Assembly (NCBI GenBank): GCA_900102115.1
Contig: FNAW01000002.1
Coordinates: 806,001-870,000 of the forward strand
Length of the DNA stretch: 64,000 nt
Source: Blastococcus fimeti
GTDB taxonomy: Bacteria; Actinomycetota; Actinomycetes; Mycobacteriales; Geodermatophilaceae
Direction: 5' to 3'
This document shows, one piece after another, positions 43,183-51,036 of this stretch (position 1 is the first letter of the stretch; each line of letters starts with the position of its first letter). Below the pieces are notes generated by a model that did not search any database, was not told the DNA's origin, and saw only the letters and a program-made list of their open reading frames with translations. The position numbers were made by a program, and so were the translations under genes.

Positions 43183-44580
43183 GTGACGACGAGCGACGAC
43201 GAACCGACCGCGACGATCCGCGCCGCCGCCGGATACCTGCGGACGTGGCTCGAGGCGCAGGCCGCGCACCGCCGGGTGCCCGGAGTGCAGGTCGCTGTCC
43301 GCTCCGGGGGCGAACTGGTGCTGTCCGCCGCGGTGGGCGTCGCCGACGTCGGCACCGGCGCACCGCTCACCACCGAGCACCTCTTCCCCGTCGCCTCTCA
43401 CTCCAAGACGTTCACCGCGACCGCGGTGCTGCGACTGGTCGAGGCCGGCCGGCTGCGGCTCGACGACCCGATCGGTGCCCACGTCCCCGAGCTGGCGGCC
43501 GCGAGCGCGCCGATCGCCCGGGCCACCGTGCGCGAGCTGCTCGGCCACCAGTCCGGGATCACCCGGGACGGCGGGCACGCGGACTTCTGGCAGCTGGAGA
43601 GCCCCTTCCCCGACCGGGAGCAGCTGCTCGCCGAGGTGCTGCGCGGCGGCGTCGTCCACGCCCGCAACGAGCACTTCAAGTACTCCAACGTCGGCTACGC
43701 CCTGGTCGGCCTCGCCGTCGAAGCGGTCACCGGGCGGCCCTTCGCCCAGCACGTGCACGACGCCGTCCTCCACCCCCTGGGCCTCACCCGGACCGGCGCC
43801 GACCACGACCCGGCGCGCGCGGGCGAGTACGCCGCGGGCCACACCGCGCTGCTGCTCGGAGAGGCAAGCCGGCAGGTGCTCGGGCACGACCGGACCGGCG
43901 TCTACGCCCCGGCCACCGGGTTCTGGTCCACCGCCGAGGAGCTGAGCGCCTTCGCCGAGGCCGCGCTGGTCCTCGGCGACGACCGGCTGCTCCCCGACGA
44001 CGCGAAGCGGATCATGCAGCGCCTCGAGACGGTGGTGACCGCCTACGGCACGGAGATCGGCCGGTACGGCCTCGGCGTCGACCTGACCACCGTGGGCGAG
44101 CGGCACCTGGTCGGGCACAGCGGCGGCTGGCCAGGTCACATCACCCTCACCCTCGCCGATCCGGGAACCGGGCTCGTGATCAGCGTGCTCACCAACGCCA
44201 TCGACGGCCCGGCCCAGGAGCTCGCGCACGGCCTGGTGAAGCTGGTCGACGTCGCCCTGGAACCGCGCGCGCAGGTACCCGCACCCCCGGCGGACGCGCC
44301 GCCGCTCACCGCCTTCACCGGCCGGTTCGCCGGGCTGTGGGGCGTCCTCGACGTCGTCGAGCTGGGCGGCCGGCTGGTGCTGGTCCGCCCCACCCTCGCC
44401 GATCCGCTGCACGGCATGGAGGAGCTCCAGGTCGTCGACGCCGGCACGCTGCGGGTGGCGGCCGAGCCCGGCTTCGGGGCGGCCGGCGAGCTCGTGCTGC
44501 TGGAACGTGACGACGCCGGCCGGGTGGTCGCGCTCCGCCTGGCCGGGGTGACCCACCGGTGGACGGGCTCCCTACGGTGA
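43183..44580 (+). CDS. serine hydrolase, beta-lactamase class C fold
   Basis: 465 aa. The catalytic triad motifs of the class C/DD-peptidase/esterase family are SxxK in ASHSKTFT (about residue 70), YSN in KYSNVGY and HSGG (in place of KTG) in LVGHSGGWPGH. A C-terminal 120-residue beta domain follows. No signal peptide is seen from the GTG at 43183, so it is more likely a cytoplasmic esterase or peptidase than a resistance enzyme. It overlaps the shadow of the next gene and leads into the two SDR genes. Confidence 0.87.
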   Translation: MTTSDDEPTATIRAAAGYLRTWLEAQAAHRRVPGVQVAVRSGGELVLSAAVGVADVGTGAPLTTEHLFPVASHSKTFTATAVLRLVEAGRLRLDDPIGAHVPELAAASAPIARATVRELLGHQSGITRDGGHADFWQLESPFPDREQLLAEVLRGGVVHARNEHFKYSNVGYALVGLAVEAVTGRPFAQHVHDAVLHPLGLTRTGADHDPARAGEYAAGHTALLLGEASRQVLGHDRTGVYAPATGFWSTAEELSAFAEAALVLGDDRLLPDDAKRIMQRLETVVTAYGTEIGRYGLGVDLTTVGERHLVGHSGGWPGHITLTLADPGTGLVISVLTNAIDGPAQELAHGLVKLVDVALEPRAQVPAPPADAPPLTAFTGRFAGLWGVLDVVELGGRLVLVRPTLADPLHGMEELQVVDAGTLRVAAEPGFGAAGELVLLERDDAGRVVALRLAGVTHRWTGSLR

Positions 44581-44585
44581 CGCCC

Positions 44586-45404
44586 ATGGACGACGACGCA
44601 CGAACCGGCCCGCGCCGGGTGCTGATCACCGGCGGCGCCTCCGGGCTGGGTGCCGCCCTCGCCGCCCGCTACGCCGCGCGGGGCGACCGGGTGCTGGTGA
44701 CCGACCGGGCCGACGACGCCGCGGTGCCCGCCGGCGCGCTCTACCAGCGCCTCGACATCACCTCCGAGGACGACTGGCGCGCCGCACGCGACCGCGTCCG
44801 CACCGACTTCGGCGGCCTGGACGTCCTGGTGAACAACGCCGGCATCGCCGCCGGCGGTCGCATCGACCGGCTGAGCGCCGAGCACTGGCGCCGGGTGATC
44901 GACGTCAACGTCCTCGGCGCGGTCACCGGCTGCCGCACCTTCGTCCCGCTGTTCAAGGAGCAGGGCCGCGGCCACCTGGTGAACGTGGCCTCGGCGGCGG
45001 GCCTGGTGCACCCGCCGGCCATGACCTCCTACGACGCCGGGAAGGCCGCGGTGGTCGCGCTCTCGGAGAGCCTCCGGTGGGAGCTGGCGCCGTGGGGCAT
45101 CGACGTCTCGGTCGTCTGCCCGTCGTTCTTCCGCACCAACCTCGCGGCCTCGCTGGGCGGGGACGACCCGATGATGGAGACGGTGGCCACCCGGCTGATC
45201 GAGGGCTCGAGGCTCGGCGCCGACCAGATCGCCGAGCGCGTCGTGCGCGCTGTCGACGCGAAGCGCTTCCTGGTCCTCCCCGACCGCAACGCGCGGCTCG
45301 CCTTCTGGACCAAGCGGCTGGCCCGTCCGCTGTACGACCGGCAGATGCTCGGCATGGGTGCGCGCATCCGCAGCGCCGAGCAGCAGGCCGGGGGCACGGC
45401 GTGA
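44586..45404 (+). CDS. short-chain dehydrogenase/reductase
   Basis: 272-aa classical SDR: cofactor loop LITGGASGLGAALAARY, NNAG in VLVNNAGIAAGG, catalytic Ser in NVASAAG and Tyr-x3-Lys in SYDAGKAAV. The Asp in TDRADD after beta-2 suggests NAD preference. A C-terminal extension (FWTKRLARPLYDRQM) may touch membranes. GTG of the next SDR overlaps its stop (GTGA), so both form a unit. Confidence 0.93.
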   Translation: MDDDARTGPRRVLITGGASGLGAALAARYAARGDRVLVTDRADDAAVPAGALYQRLDITSEDDWRAARDRVRTDFGGLDVLVNNAGIAAGGRIDRLSAEHWRRVIDVNVLGAVTGCRTFVPLFKEQGRGHLVNVASAAGLVHPPAMTSYDAGKAAVVALSESLRWELAPWGIDVSVVCPSFFRTNLAASLGGDDPMMETVATRLIEGSRLGADQIAERVVRAVDAKRFLVLPDRNARLAFWTKRLARPLYDRQMLGMGARIRSAEQQAGGTA

Positions 45405-46147
45405 GCCGCGGCGTCGTCCTCGTCACCGGCGCGAGCGCCGGCCTCGGCGAGGAGATGGCCCGCCAGTTCGCCGACCTCGGCTACGACCTGGCGCTGTGCG
45501 CCCGGCGCACCGAGCGGCTCGACGCCCTGGCCGAGGAGATCCGCGCGCGTACCGGCCGGCGGGTCGAGACCGCGGCGCTCGACGTGACGGACGCCGACGC
45601 CGTCCCCGCCGTCTTCGGCCGGTTCGCCGAGTCGTTCGGCACCATCGACCGGGTCGTCGTCAACGCCGGCATCGGCAAGGGCGCGGCGCTGGGCACCGGC
45701 CGGGCCGACGCCAACCGGGCGACGGCGATGACCAACTTCGTGGGCGCGCTGGCCCAGACCGAGGCGGCGCTGGAGATCTTCCGCCGCCAGGCGCGCGGCC
45801 ACCTCGTGCTGATCTCGTCGATCTCGGGGCTGCGCGGCATGCGCAAGGCCATGACCACGTACGCCGCTACGAAGGCCGGTGTCGCGGCGCTGGCCGAGGG
45901 GCTCCGGGTCGAGCGCATCCCCGGCGTCGACGTCTCGGTGATCTACCCGGGCTACATCAGGTCGGAGATGAACGAGCACGTCCAGCAGAAGACACGGTTC
46001 ATGGTCGACACCCCGACCGGCGTCCGCAGCATGGTCGACGCCATCGAGGAGCGCCGCGCGAGGGCCTACGTCCCTGCCTGGCCGTGGGTACCGGTCGGGT
46101 TCCTCCTGCGGGTGCTCCCCCTGTCAGTGGTCCGGAAGCTGACCTGA
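45401..46147 (+). CDS. short-chain dehydrogenase/reductase (second)
   Basis: 248-aa SDR: cofactor loop LVTGASAGLGEEMARQF, Arg-Arg after beta-2 (CARRTERL, suggesting NADP), catalytic Ser in LISSISG and Tyr-x3-Lys in TYAATKAGV. It differs enough from the preceding SDR to be a distinct enzyme. A hydrophobic C-terminal stretch (PWVPVGFLLRVLPLSVV) suggests membrane association. It is coupled to the upstream SDR and possibly to the phosphatase downstream. Confidence 0.93.
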   Translation: MSRGVVLVTGASAGLGEEMARQFADLGYDLALCARRTERLDALAEEIRARTGRRVETAALDVTDADAVPAVFGRFAESFGTIDRVVVNAGIGKGAALGTGRADANRATAMTNFVGALAQTEAALEIFRRQARGHLVLISSISGLRGMRKAMTTYAATKAGVAALAEGLRVERIPGVDVSVIYPGYIRSEMNEHVQQKTRFMVDTPTGVRSMVDAIEERRARAYVPAWPWVPVGFLLRVLPLSVVRKLT

Positions 46148-46167
46148 GCGGAGCCGACCTGGACGCC

Positions 46168-46950
46168 GTGGCCGCGATGGTCCGTCAGGTCGCGGCCCAG
46201 GTGCACCTCCCCCTCTTCGGCCGAGGCGTGGAGGGCGAGGAGAAGTCGCCGGGCGAGCTGGTCAGCCGGGTCGACCGCGAAGCGGAGCGGTTGCTGACCG
46301 ACGGGCTGGCGGTACTCGCGCCGGGGATGGCCGTCATCAGTGAGGAAGCCGCATCGGCGGATCCGTCGCTGCTGGGAGCGCTGCACGGCGACCGACCGGT
46401 GTGGCTCGTCGACCCGCTCGACGGCACCCCGCAGTTCCTCGCCGGCTCCCCCGACCACGCGATCATGCTGGCACTGGTGGACCGCGGCCGGACGGTCGGC
46501 GCGGTGGTGCACCAGCCCCAGCACGGGCGCACCTACACCGCGGAGCAGGGCAGCGGCACGTGGCGCGACGGCGTGCGCCTGCACCGCGCACCGGCCGACC
46601 CGGAGAACCTGGCGGCACTGCGCGGTGCCGTCCTCCGCCGGTTCCTGCCCCCGGATGCTCGACGGGCCGTCGAGGCGAACGAGAGCCGGTTCGGCGACCT
46701 CAGGCCGCACACCACCTGCGCCGGCGTCGAGTACCCCCGGATCATCGAGGACCGGGCCGACTTCGTGCTGTTCTGGCGGACGCTGTCCTGGGACCACGCG
46801 CCCGGCGCCCTGCTGCTCGCCGAGTCGGGGGGCGTGACCGTGCGACCGGACGGCAGCGCCTACCGACCGGACGACGACCGGTCCGGGCTGCTGGCCGCTC
46901 CGGACGGCACGACGGCGCAGGCGGTCCTCACCGGCCTGGGCCTGCGCTAG
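46168..46950 (+). CDS. inositol monophosphatase-family phosphatase
   Basis: 260 aa. Mg2+-site motifs are complete: EEKSPGELVSRVDREAE, VISEEAASAD, DPLDGTPQF and WDHAPGALLLAESGG. It may act on inositol phosphate, histidinol phosphate or a nucleotide phosphate. The annotated start is GTG 46168, but it cuts into the first helix. In frame upstream there is only CTG 46144, which overlaps the preceding stop as CTGA and would give 268 aa with an intact helix, so a non-canonical CTG start is possible. Confidence 0.9.
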   Translation: MAAMVRQVAAQVHLPLFGRGVEGEEKSPGELVSRVDREAERLLTDGLAVLAPGMAVISEEAASADPSLLGALHGDRPVWLVDPLDGTPQFLAGSPDHAIMLALVDRGRTVGAVVHQPQHGRTYTAEQGSGTWRDGVRLHRAPADPENLAALRGAVLRRFLPPDARRAVEANESRFGDLRPHTTCAGVEYPRIIEDRADFVLFWRTLSWDHAPGALLLAESGGVTVRPDGSAYRPDDDRSGLLAAPDGTTAQAVLTGLGLR

Positions 46951-46963
46951 CGTCCCCGCCCTG

Positions 46964-47635
46964 ATGCACGGCGACTTCCCCGCGATCGTGGACGGCGTGC
47001 TCGCGGCTGCGCCTGCGGACGGCCGCGCGCTGGTGGGGATCGACGGCGTCGGCGGCAGCGGGAAGAGCACCTTCGCGGCCGAGCTCGCCCGCCGGATCAC
47101 GGCGCGGCCGGTGCTCGTGCTGCACGCGGAGGGGTTCTTCAACCCCTCCGAGATCCGCCACGCGCGAGGGCGGCACTCCTCGGAGGGGTTCTGGCTGGAT
47201 GCCTACGACTACGCGGCGCTGCGCTCGTCGGCGCTGGAGCCGCTGAGTGCAGGTGGGGACGGCATCTACCGGGCCGGCTCGTTCGACCGCTCGACGGACC
47301 GGACGGTCGAGACACCGACACGGCACGCGCCCGCCGACGCCGTCGTCCTCGTCGAAGGAACCTTCCTCCACCGGGACGAGCTCGTCTCCTTCTGGGACCA
47401 CTCCCTCTACCTCGACGTGCCCTTCGAGGAGACCGAGCGACGCATGGCCGAGCGGGACGGCCTGTCCGGGATCGCCGTCCACGAGCTGATGCGGCGCTAC
47501 ACCGGCGCCCAGCGCCGGTACTTCGCCTGCGCGCGCCCGTGGGAGCGTGCCTCGGTGGTGGTGGACAACCGCGAGCTCGGCCGGCCCCGGACCATCGACG
47601 CGTCCGATGCCTCCGCGGCTACGGTGCGCGGATGA
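46964..47635 (+). CDS. P-loop kinase, uridine kinase-like
   Basis: 223 aa. Walker A is GIDGVGGSGKST (about residues 24-35); VVLVEGTFLHRDEL resembles the acceptor-side segment of uridine/pantothenate kinase-like NTPases, with a lid rich in Arg (GAQRRYFACARPWERAS). The phosphate acceptor is unknown; nucleosides or small metabolites are candidates. TAGCGT 10 nt before the ATG may be its -10 element. Confidence 0.83.
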   Translation: MHGDFPAIVDGVLAAAPADGRALVGIDGVGGSGKSTFAAELARRITARPVLVLHAEGFFNPSEIRHARGRHSSEGFWLDAYDYAALRSSALEPLSAGGDGIYRAGSFDRSTDRTVETPTRHAPADAVVLVEGTFLHRDELVSFWDHSLYLDVPFEETERRMAERDGLSGIAVHELMRRYTGAQRRYFACARPWERASVVVDNRELGRPRTIDASDASAATVRG

Positions 47636-47727
47636 GCGACGCCGCCACGTTCGCGCTCGACCGCGACCAGCGCCGCGCTCAGCAACTGTCGCCCAGAAGG
47701 CGGCCTCTGAGACGTCCGCTTGCGTGA
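47633..47727 (+). pseudogene. possible truncated gene start, 31 codons
   Basis: An ATG overlapping the kinase stop (ATGA) opens MSDAATFALDRDQRRAQQLS, which reads like the N-terminus of a soluble protein, then turns into Arg/Pro-rich sequence and stops at 47727 inside the palindrome-rich segment. It may be the stump of a gene cut by that element. I cannot assign a family. Confidence 0.3.
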
Positions 47728-47930
47728 TCAACACGCACCCATGGTCGCCTCGATGCACGTCGAGACGACCCTCAGCGTGTGTTGATCACGAATCGGCGAC
47801 ACGTCCCCTCGTGGGCCGCTTGAGGACACCTCTCGCGGCACCGGAGACGTTCCCGCGGGAACGTCGTCAAGCCACACATCGTGACCGCGCTCCCGTGGGA
47901 ACGTCTCGCCTTCGAATGAGCTGCTCTGGC
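47700..47930. repeat. palindrome-rich intergenic element
   Basis: The gene-free stretch 47728-47987 holds nested palindromes. A perfect 12-bp inverted repeat CGTGATCAACAC (47723-47734) / GTGTTGATCACG (47779-47790) encloses a second imperfect pair (GGTCGCCTCGA / TCGAGACGACC). An 18-bp perfect palindrome ACGTTCCCGCGGGAACGT lies at 47847-47864, and its left part recurs inverted at 47891-47907 (16 of 17 bases). No ORF with coding character is seen; it looks like decayed or REP-like repeat DNA. Confidence 0.6.
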
Positions 47931-47987
47931 ACGCCGAACGCCGCTGCCGGGCCGCATGGGCAGCGGCGGACGTCGCCGGGCGGGGTA

Positions 47988-48422
47988 CTAGCTCGTCCGG
48001 CGAGCCTGGACCGCCGCGACGGTCCCCCACACCGCGGCCGCGGCGAGCACGGCGACGACGATCAGCAACAGGTTGCGGCCGACGTCGTGCGGCAGGAACG
48101 ACGGGTTGTCCGGGTCGGCGCCGTAGCCGAGCACGAACGGGAACGCGACCAGGGCGAGCACCCCGGCAACCGCGCCGCCGACGACGGCGGCCGGCCGCGC
48201 AGCGCGCGGGAGCACCCGGGCGGCCAGCCACCCCAGCCCGATCCAGACCGGTGCGAGCACGAGGTCGTGCAGCAGCGCGCTGCCCACGAACCAGGTCGCC
48301 CAGGCGCGGAGCGGAACGTCGGCGGTCACGAGCCCGAACACTCCGTAACCCACCGCGGCGAGCCCCGGCAGCAGGAACAGCCAGCGCCACCAGAGGCCAC
48401 GGGTGTCGACGTCGGCGGTCAT
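47988..48422 (-). CDS. integral membrane protein, 144 aa
   Basis: Four predicted membrane helices (WLFLLPGLAAVGYGVFGLV, WFVGSALLHDLVLAPVWIGLGWL, AAVVGGAVAGVLALVAFPFVLG, LLLIVVAVLAAAAVWGTVAAV). Its ATG overlaps the stop of the molybdopterin oxidoreductase gene (ATGA), so it is the last gene of that unit and may assist the oxidoreductase in the membrane. No family function is known to me. Confidence 0.82.
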   Translation of the reverse strand: MTADVDTRGLWWRWLFLLPGLAAVGYGVFGLVTADVPLRAWATWFVGSALLHDLVLAPVWIGLGWLAARVLPRAARPAAVVGGAVAGVLALVAFPFVLGYGADPDNPSFLPHDVGRNLLLIVVAVLAAAAVWGTVAAVQARRTS

Positions 48423-49618
48423 GCCGGCGTCACCAGCGTGACCCACTTCGTCTGCATCACGCCGGGACGGTTGGGCGCGATCAGCCGGACGGGATAGCCG
48501 TGGTCGGGGTCGAGCGGAGCGCCGTTCAGGCCGGTGGCCAGCAGCGTCCGCGGGCTGCGCGCGTGCGGGGGCGCGACGATCGAGCGGCGGTAGAGCCCGC
48601 CCTCCTGCAGCGACTCGACGGCGACCTCGGTGTCACGGGCCAGCCCGGCCTCGGCGAGCAGGTCACCGAGCCGGACCCCGGTCCAGGTGGCGTTCGCGCT
48701 CCACCCCTCGACGCAGGCGATCGGCAGCCGCTCGGTGCGCTGCGGGAACGCGGCCAGGTCGTCGAGGGTCAGCTCCAGCCGGTTCGGCCCCTCGATCACC
48801 AGCCGGTACTCGGGACCGATGTCGGTGGTCCGGGCGGCCTTGGCGGTCTGCCGCACCGGCAGCGCCTGCGGGCCGACCCCCGGCTGCCGGGGCGCGAGCA
48901 GGGACACCGAGCCCAGTGGCGAGAACGTCTGCCCGACGGTGGTGAGCGTGACGGCGCCGACGCCGAGCCCCGCGGCCAGCACGAAGGCCCGCCGCGGCAC
49001 GACGTTGGTGTCCTCGGCGTCGATCTCCCCGGCGTCGGCGGCCGGGGTCCCCCGCCGGGCGAGCCCGCGCCGGATCTCCGGCGCCTTGGCGCCGACGTGC
49101 ACGGCGATCGCGCCGATGGCGATCCACGCCGTCCAGTAGTGCGCGGTCGGGAAGAAGAAGCCGAACGGGTACCACTGCGCGGTGTTGATGACGCCGGTGA
49201 CCAGCTGCATGGCCGCCGCTCCGACCAGCACGAGGATCGACAGCCGGCTGACCACCCGCGCGACCGTGCCCGCGACCGGCCAGGCGAAGAGCGCCGGGTA
49301 GACCGTCCAGAGCTTGACCACCAGCAGCGGGACCGCGGCCAGCCCGACGGCCACGTGCAGCCCCTGGGTGACCCGGTACAGCCAGGACGGCGAGGCGGGC
49401 CAGACGAACCAGCCGGGCGGGTGCTGGATCAGGTGGCTGATCAGCCCGGTGACGAAGCAGATCGTGAAGGCCAGGCCCAGCCACACGCCGACGCGGGCGG
49501 CCCGGCGCTCGGAGTGCAGCGGGCTGGAGAAGGCTCCGGCGCGGAAGGGTCCGCGCCGCAGGACCTCCGGAGGCCCGGGCACCCGGGCGCCGAGCAGCCG
49601 GTCGAGGGCGGTGCTCAT
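48419..49618 (-). CDS. membrane-anchored molybdopterin-dependent oxidoreductase
   Basis: 399 aa. The N-terminal 190 residues carry four or five membrane helices with His residues (LISHLIQHPPGWFVW, LHVAVGLAAVPLLVVKLW, AHYWTAWIAIGAIAVHVGAK), resembling a cytochrome b561-like anchor. The C-terminal sulfite-oxidase-type Mo-pterin domain has the Mo-ligand cysteine in IACVEGWSANATWTGVRLGDLL and APPHARSPRTLL. It ends with VMQTKWVTLV. The electron donor or acceptor is unknown. It is coupled by ATGA to the DUF2064 gene upstream and to the small membrane protein downstream. Confidence 0.88.
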   Translation of the reverse strand: MSTALDRLLGARVPGPPEVLRRGPFRAGAFSSPLHSERRAARVGVWLGLAFTICFVTGLISHLIQHPPGWFVWPASPSWLYRVTQGLHVAVGLAAVPLLVVKLWTVYPALFAWPVAGTVARVVSRLSILVLVGAAAMQLVTGVINTAQWYPFGFFFPTAHYWTAWIAIGAIAVHVGAKAPEIRRGLARRGTPAADAGEIDAEDTNVVPRRAFVLAAGLGVGAVTLTTVGQTFSPLGSVSLLAPRQPGVGPQALPVRQTAKAARTTDIGPEYRLVIEGPNRLELTLDDLAAFPQRTERLPIACVEGWSANATWTGVRLGDLLAEAGLARDTEVAVESLQEGGLYRRSIVAPPHARSPRTLLATGLNGAPLDPDHGYPVRLIAPNRPGVMQTKWVTLVTPA

Positions 49619-50289
49619 GCCCGGCTGCCGACGTCTGCGGCGATCGTGGCGACGGCGCGCGCCGTCCGGCTGCCCGGCGGGCACTGCGCGGCCACGGACA
49701 CGGCGTCCGGGAAGTGGTCGATGTCGGTGAGCTGGGGCAGGTCGACCACGACCAGCCCGATCGCCTCCAGGGCCTCCCGGGTGCGGACGGCGGTGTCGTC
49801 GCGCGACATCGGCACCGACGCCAGTACCGCCGCGCCGTCGGCCCGGTGCAGGCCCAGCGCCCACCACCCGCCGTCCGGCGCGGTGCCGAGGACCGCCGTC
49901 CCGGGGCCGCCGCGCTCGAGCCGCTGCGCGCAGCGGACCAGCAGGTCCGGCGTCACCTGGGGGGTGTCCATGCCGATCAGCAGCGTGGGCGCCGCGGTGC
50001 CCGCCATGGCGCCGGCGAAGGCGGCCGCGAGCCGGGTGCCGAGGTCTCCCCCGACCTGCGGGACGACGCGGAAGCCGGTCAGGTCGAGTGACCCGGGTGC
50101 ACCGTCCAGCGCCACGACCCGGCCGACGACCGGGGCCGCGCGCACGGTGTCGAGGGTGTCCCCCACCGCAGCCGCGGCGATGCCGGCCGCCTGCTCGGGG
50201 GTGCAGGGCGGGGTGAGCCGGGTCTTGCTCCGGCCGGGCACCGGCGCCTTGGTGATCACGACGACCTGGGTCCGCAGCGCAGCAGTCAT
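49615..50289 (-). CDS. DUF2064 / TIGR04282-type glycosyltransferase-like protein
   Basis: 224 aa. The nucleotidyl/glycosyltransferase A fold is visible: VVVITKAPVPGRSKTRL, LLIGMDTPQVTPDLL, TAPDGGWWALGLH and a conserved C-terminal DIDHFPD. These proteins look like activated-sugar transferases; the substrate is undefined. It is coupled by overlaps to the GT2 gene upstream and the Mo-oxidoreductase downstream. Confidence 0.85.
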   Translation of the reverse strand: MTAALRTQVVVITKAPVPGRSKTRLTPPCTPEQAAGIAAAAVGDTLDTVRAAPVVGRVVALDGAPGSLDLTGFRVVPQVGGDLGTRLAAAFAGAMAGTAAPTLLIGMDTPQVTPDLLVRCAQRLERGGPGTAVLGTAPDGGWWALGLHRADGAAVLASVPMSRDDTAVRTREALEAIGLVVVDLPQLTDIDHFPDAVSVAAQCPPGSRTARAVATIAADVGSRA

Positions 50290-50960
50290 CGGGCCAGCAC
50301 CGCGCTCATGTCGCGGATCGTGCGGACGGTGCCCCGGACGGTGCCGGTCACCTTGGATGTCGAGCCCTCGGTGCGGAGCGCGTAGTCGACGTCGACCTCG
50401 CGGACGCGCCAGGCGGCGTCGGCGGCCGAGGTGACCATCTCGAGGGGGTAGCCGAATCGCCGGTCGGTGAGGCCGAGCCCGAGCAGCGCCTCGCGCCGGG
50501 CGGCGCGCATCGGGCCCAGGTCGTGCAGCCGCAGGCCGGTGCGCCGGCGCAGCATGCGGGCCAGCGCGATGTTCGCGATCCGGGCGTGCACCGGCCAGGC
50601 GCCGCGCGCGGGACGGCGCCGGCCGAGCACCAGGTCGGCCTCGCCCGCGAGCACCGGGTCGGCGACGCGGGGCAGCTGGGCGGGGTCCATCGAGCCGTCG
50701 GCGTCGCAGAAACACACGACGTCGGCGGTCGCGACCTCCAGCCCGGCGTGCGCGGCGGCACCGAAACCGCGCTGCGGCACCCCGACGACGATCGCGCCGT
50801 GCGCGGCGGCGATCACCCCCGACCCGTCGGTCGAGCCGTTGTCCGCGACGATCGCCCGGTAGCCGGCCGGGAGGCGGGAGAGCACCCACGGCAGCGAGGC
50901 CGCCTCGTCCAGGCAGGGCAGGACGACGTCGACCGTCGGGCGGTGCGCGGGAGCGTCCAT
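50286..50960 (-). CDS. glycosyltransferase family 2
   Basis: 224 aa. GT-A fold: VDVVLPCLDEAASLPWVL, IVADNGSTDGSG, the DxD-type motif in VCFCDADGSMDP, and the dolichol-phosphate-mannose-synthase-like GRRRPARGAWPVHARIANIALARMLRRRTGLRLHDLGPMRAARRE. There are no membrane helices, so it probably uses a membrane polyprenyl acceptor from the cytoplasm. It is the first gene of the four-gene minus-strand unit and is divergent from the GT-C-like gene. Confidence 0.9.
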   Translation of the reverse strand: MDAPAHRPTVDVVLPCLDEAASLPWVLSRLPAGYRAIVADNGSTDGSGVIAAAHGAIVVGVPQRGFGAAAHAGLEVATADVVCFCDADGSMDPAQLPRVADPVLAGEADLVLGRRRPARGAWPVHARIANIALARMLRRRTGLRLHDLGPMRAARREALLGLGLTDRRFGYPLEMVTSAADAAWRVREVDVDYALRTEGSTSKVTGTVRGTVRTIRDMSAVLAR

Positions 50961-51036
50961 GACCGGTGTTCGCAGCGGACACCCCGATCGGTTCGCTGCC
51001 CGGCAGGGCGCAGCCCGGCCACCTACTGTCCGGCGG

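Noticed and set aside
43183..44580. Calling the class C-fold protein a beta-lactamase resistance gene
   Set aside because: There is no signal peptide, and HSGG replaces KTG; esterase or peptidase activity is more likely.
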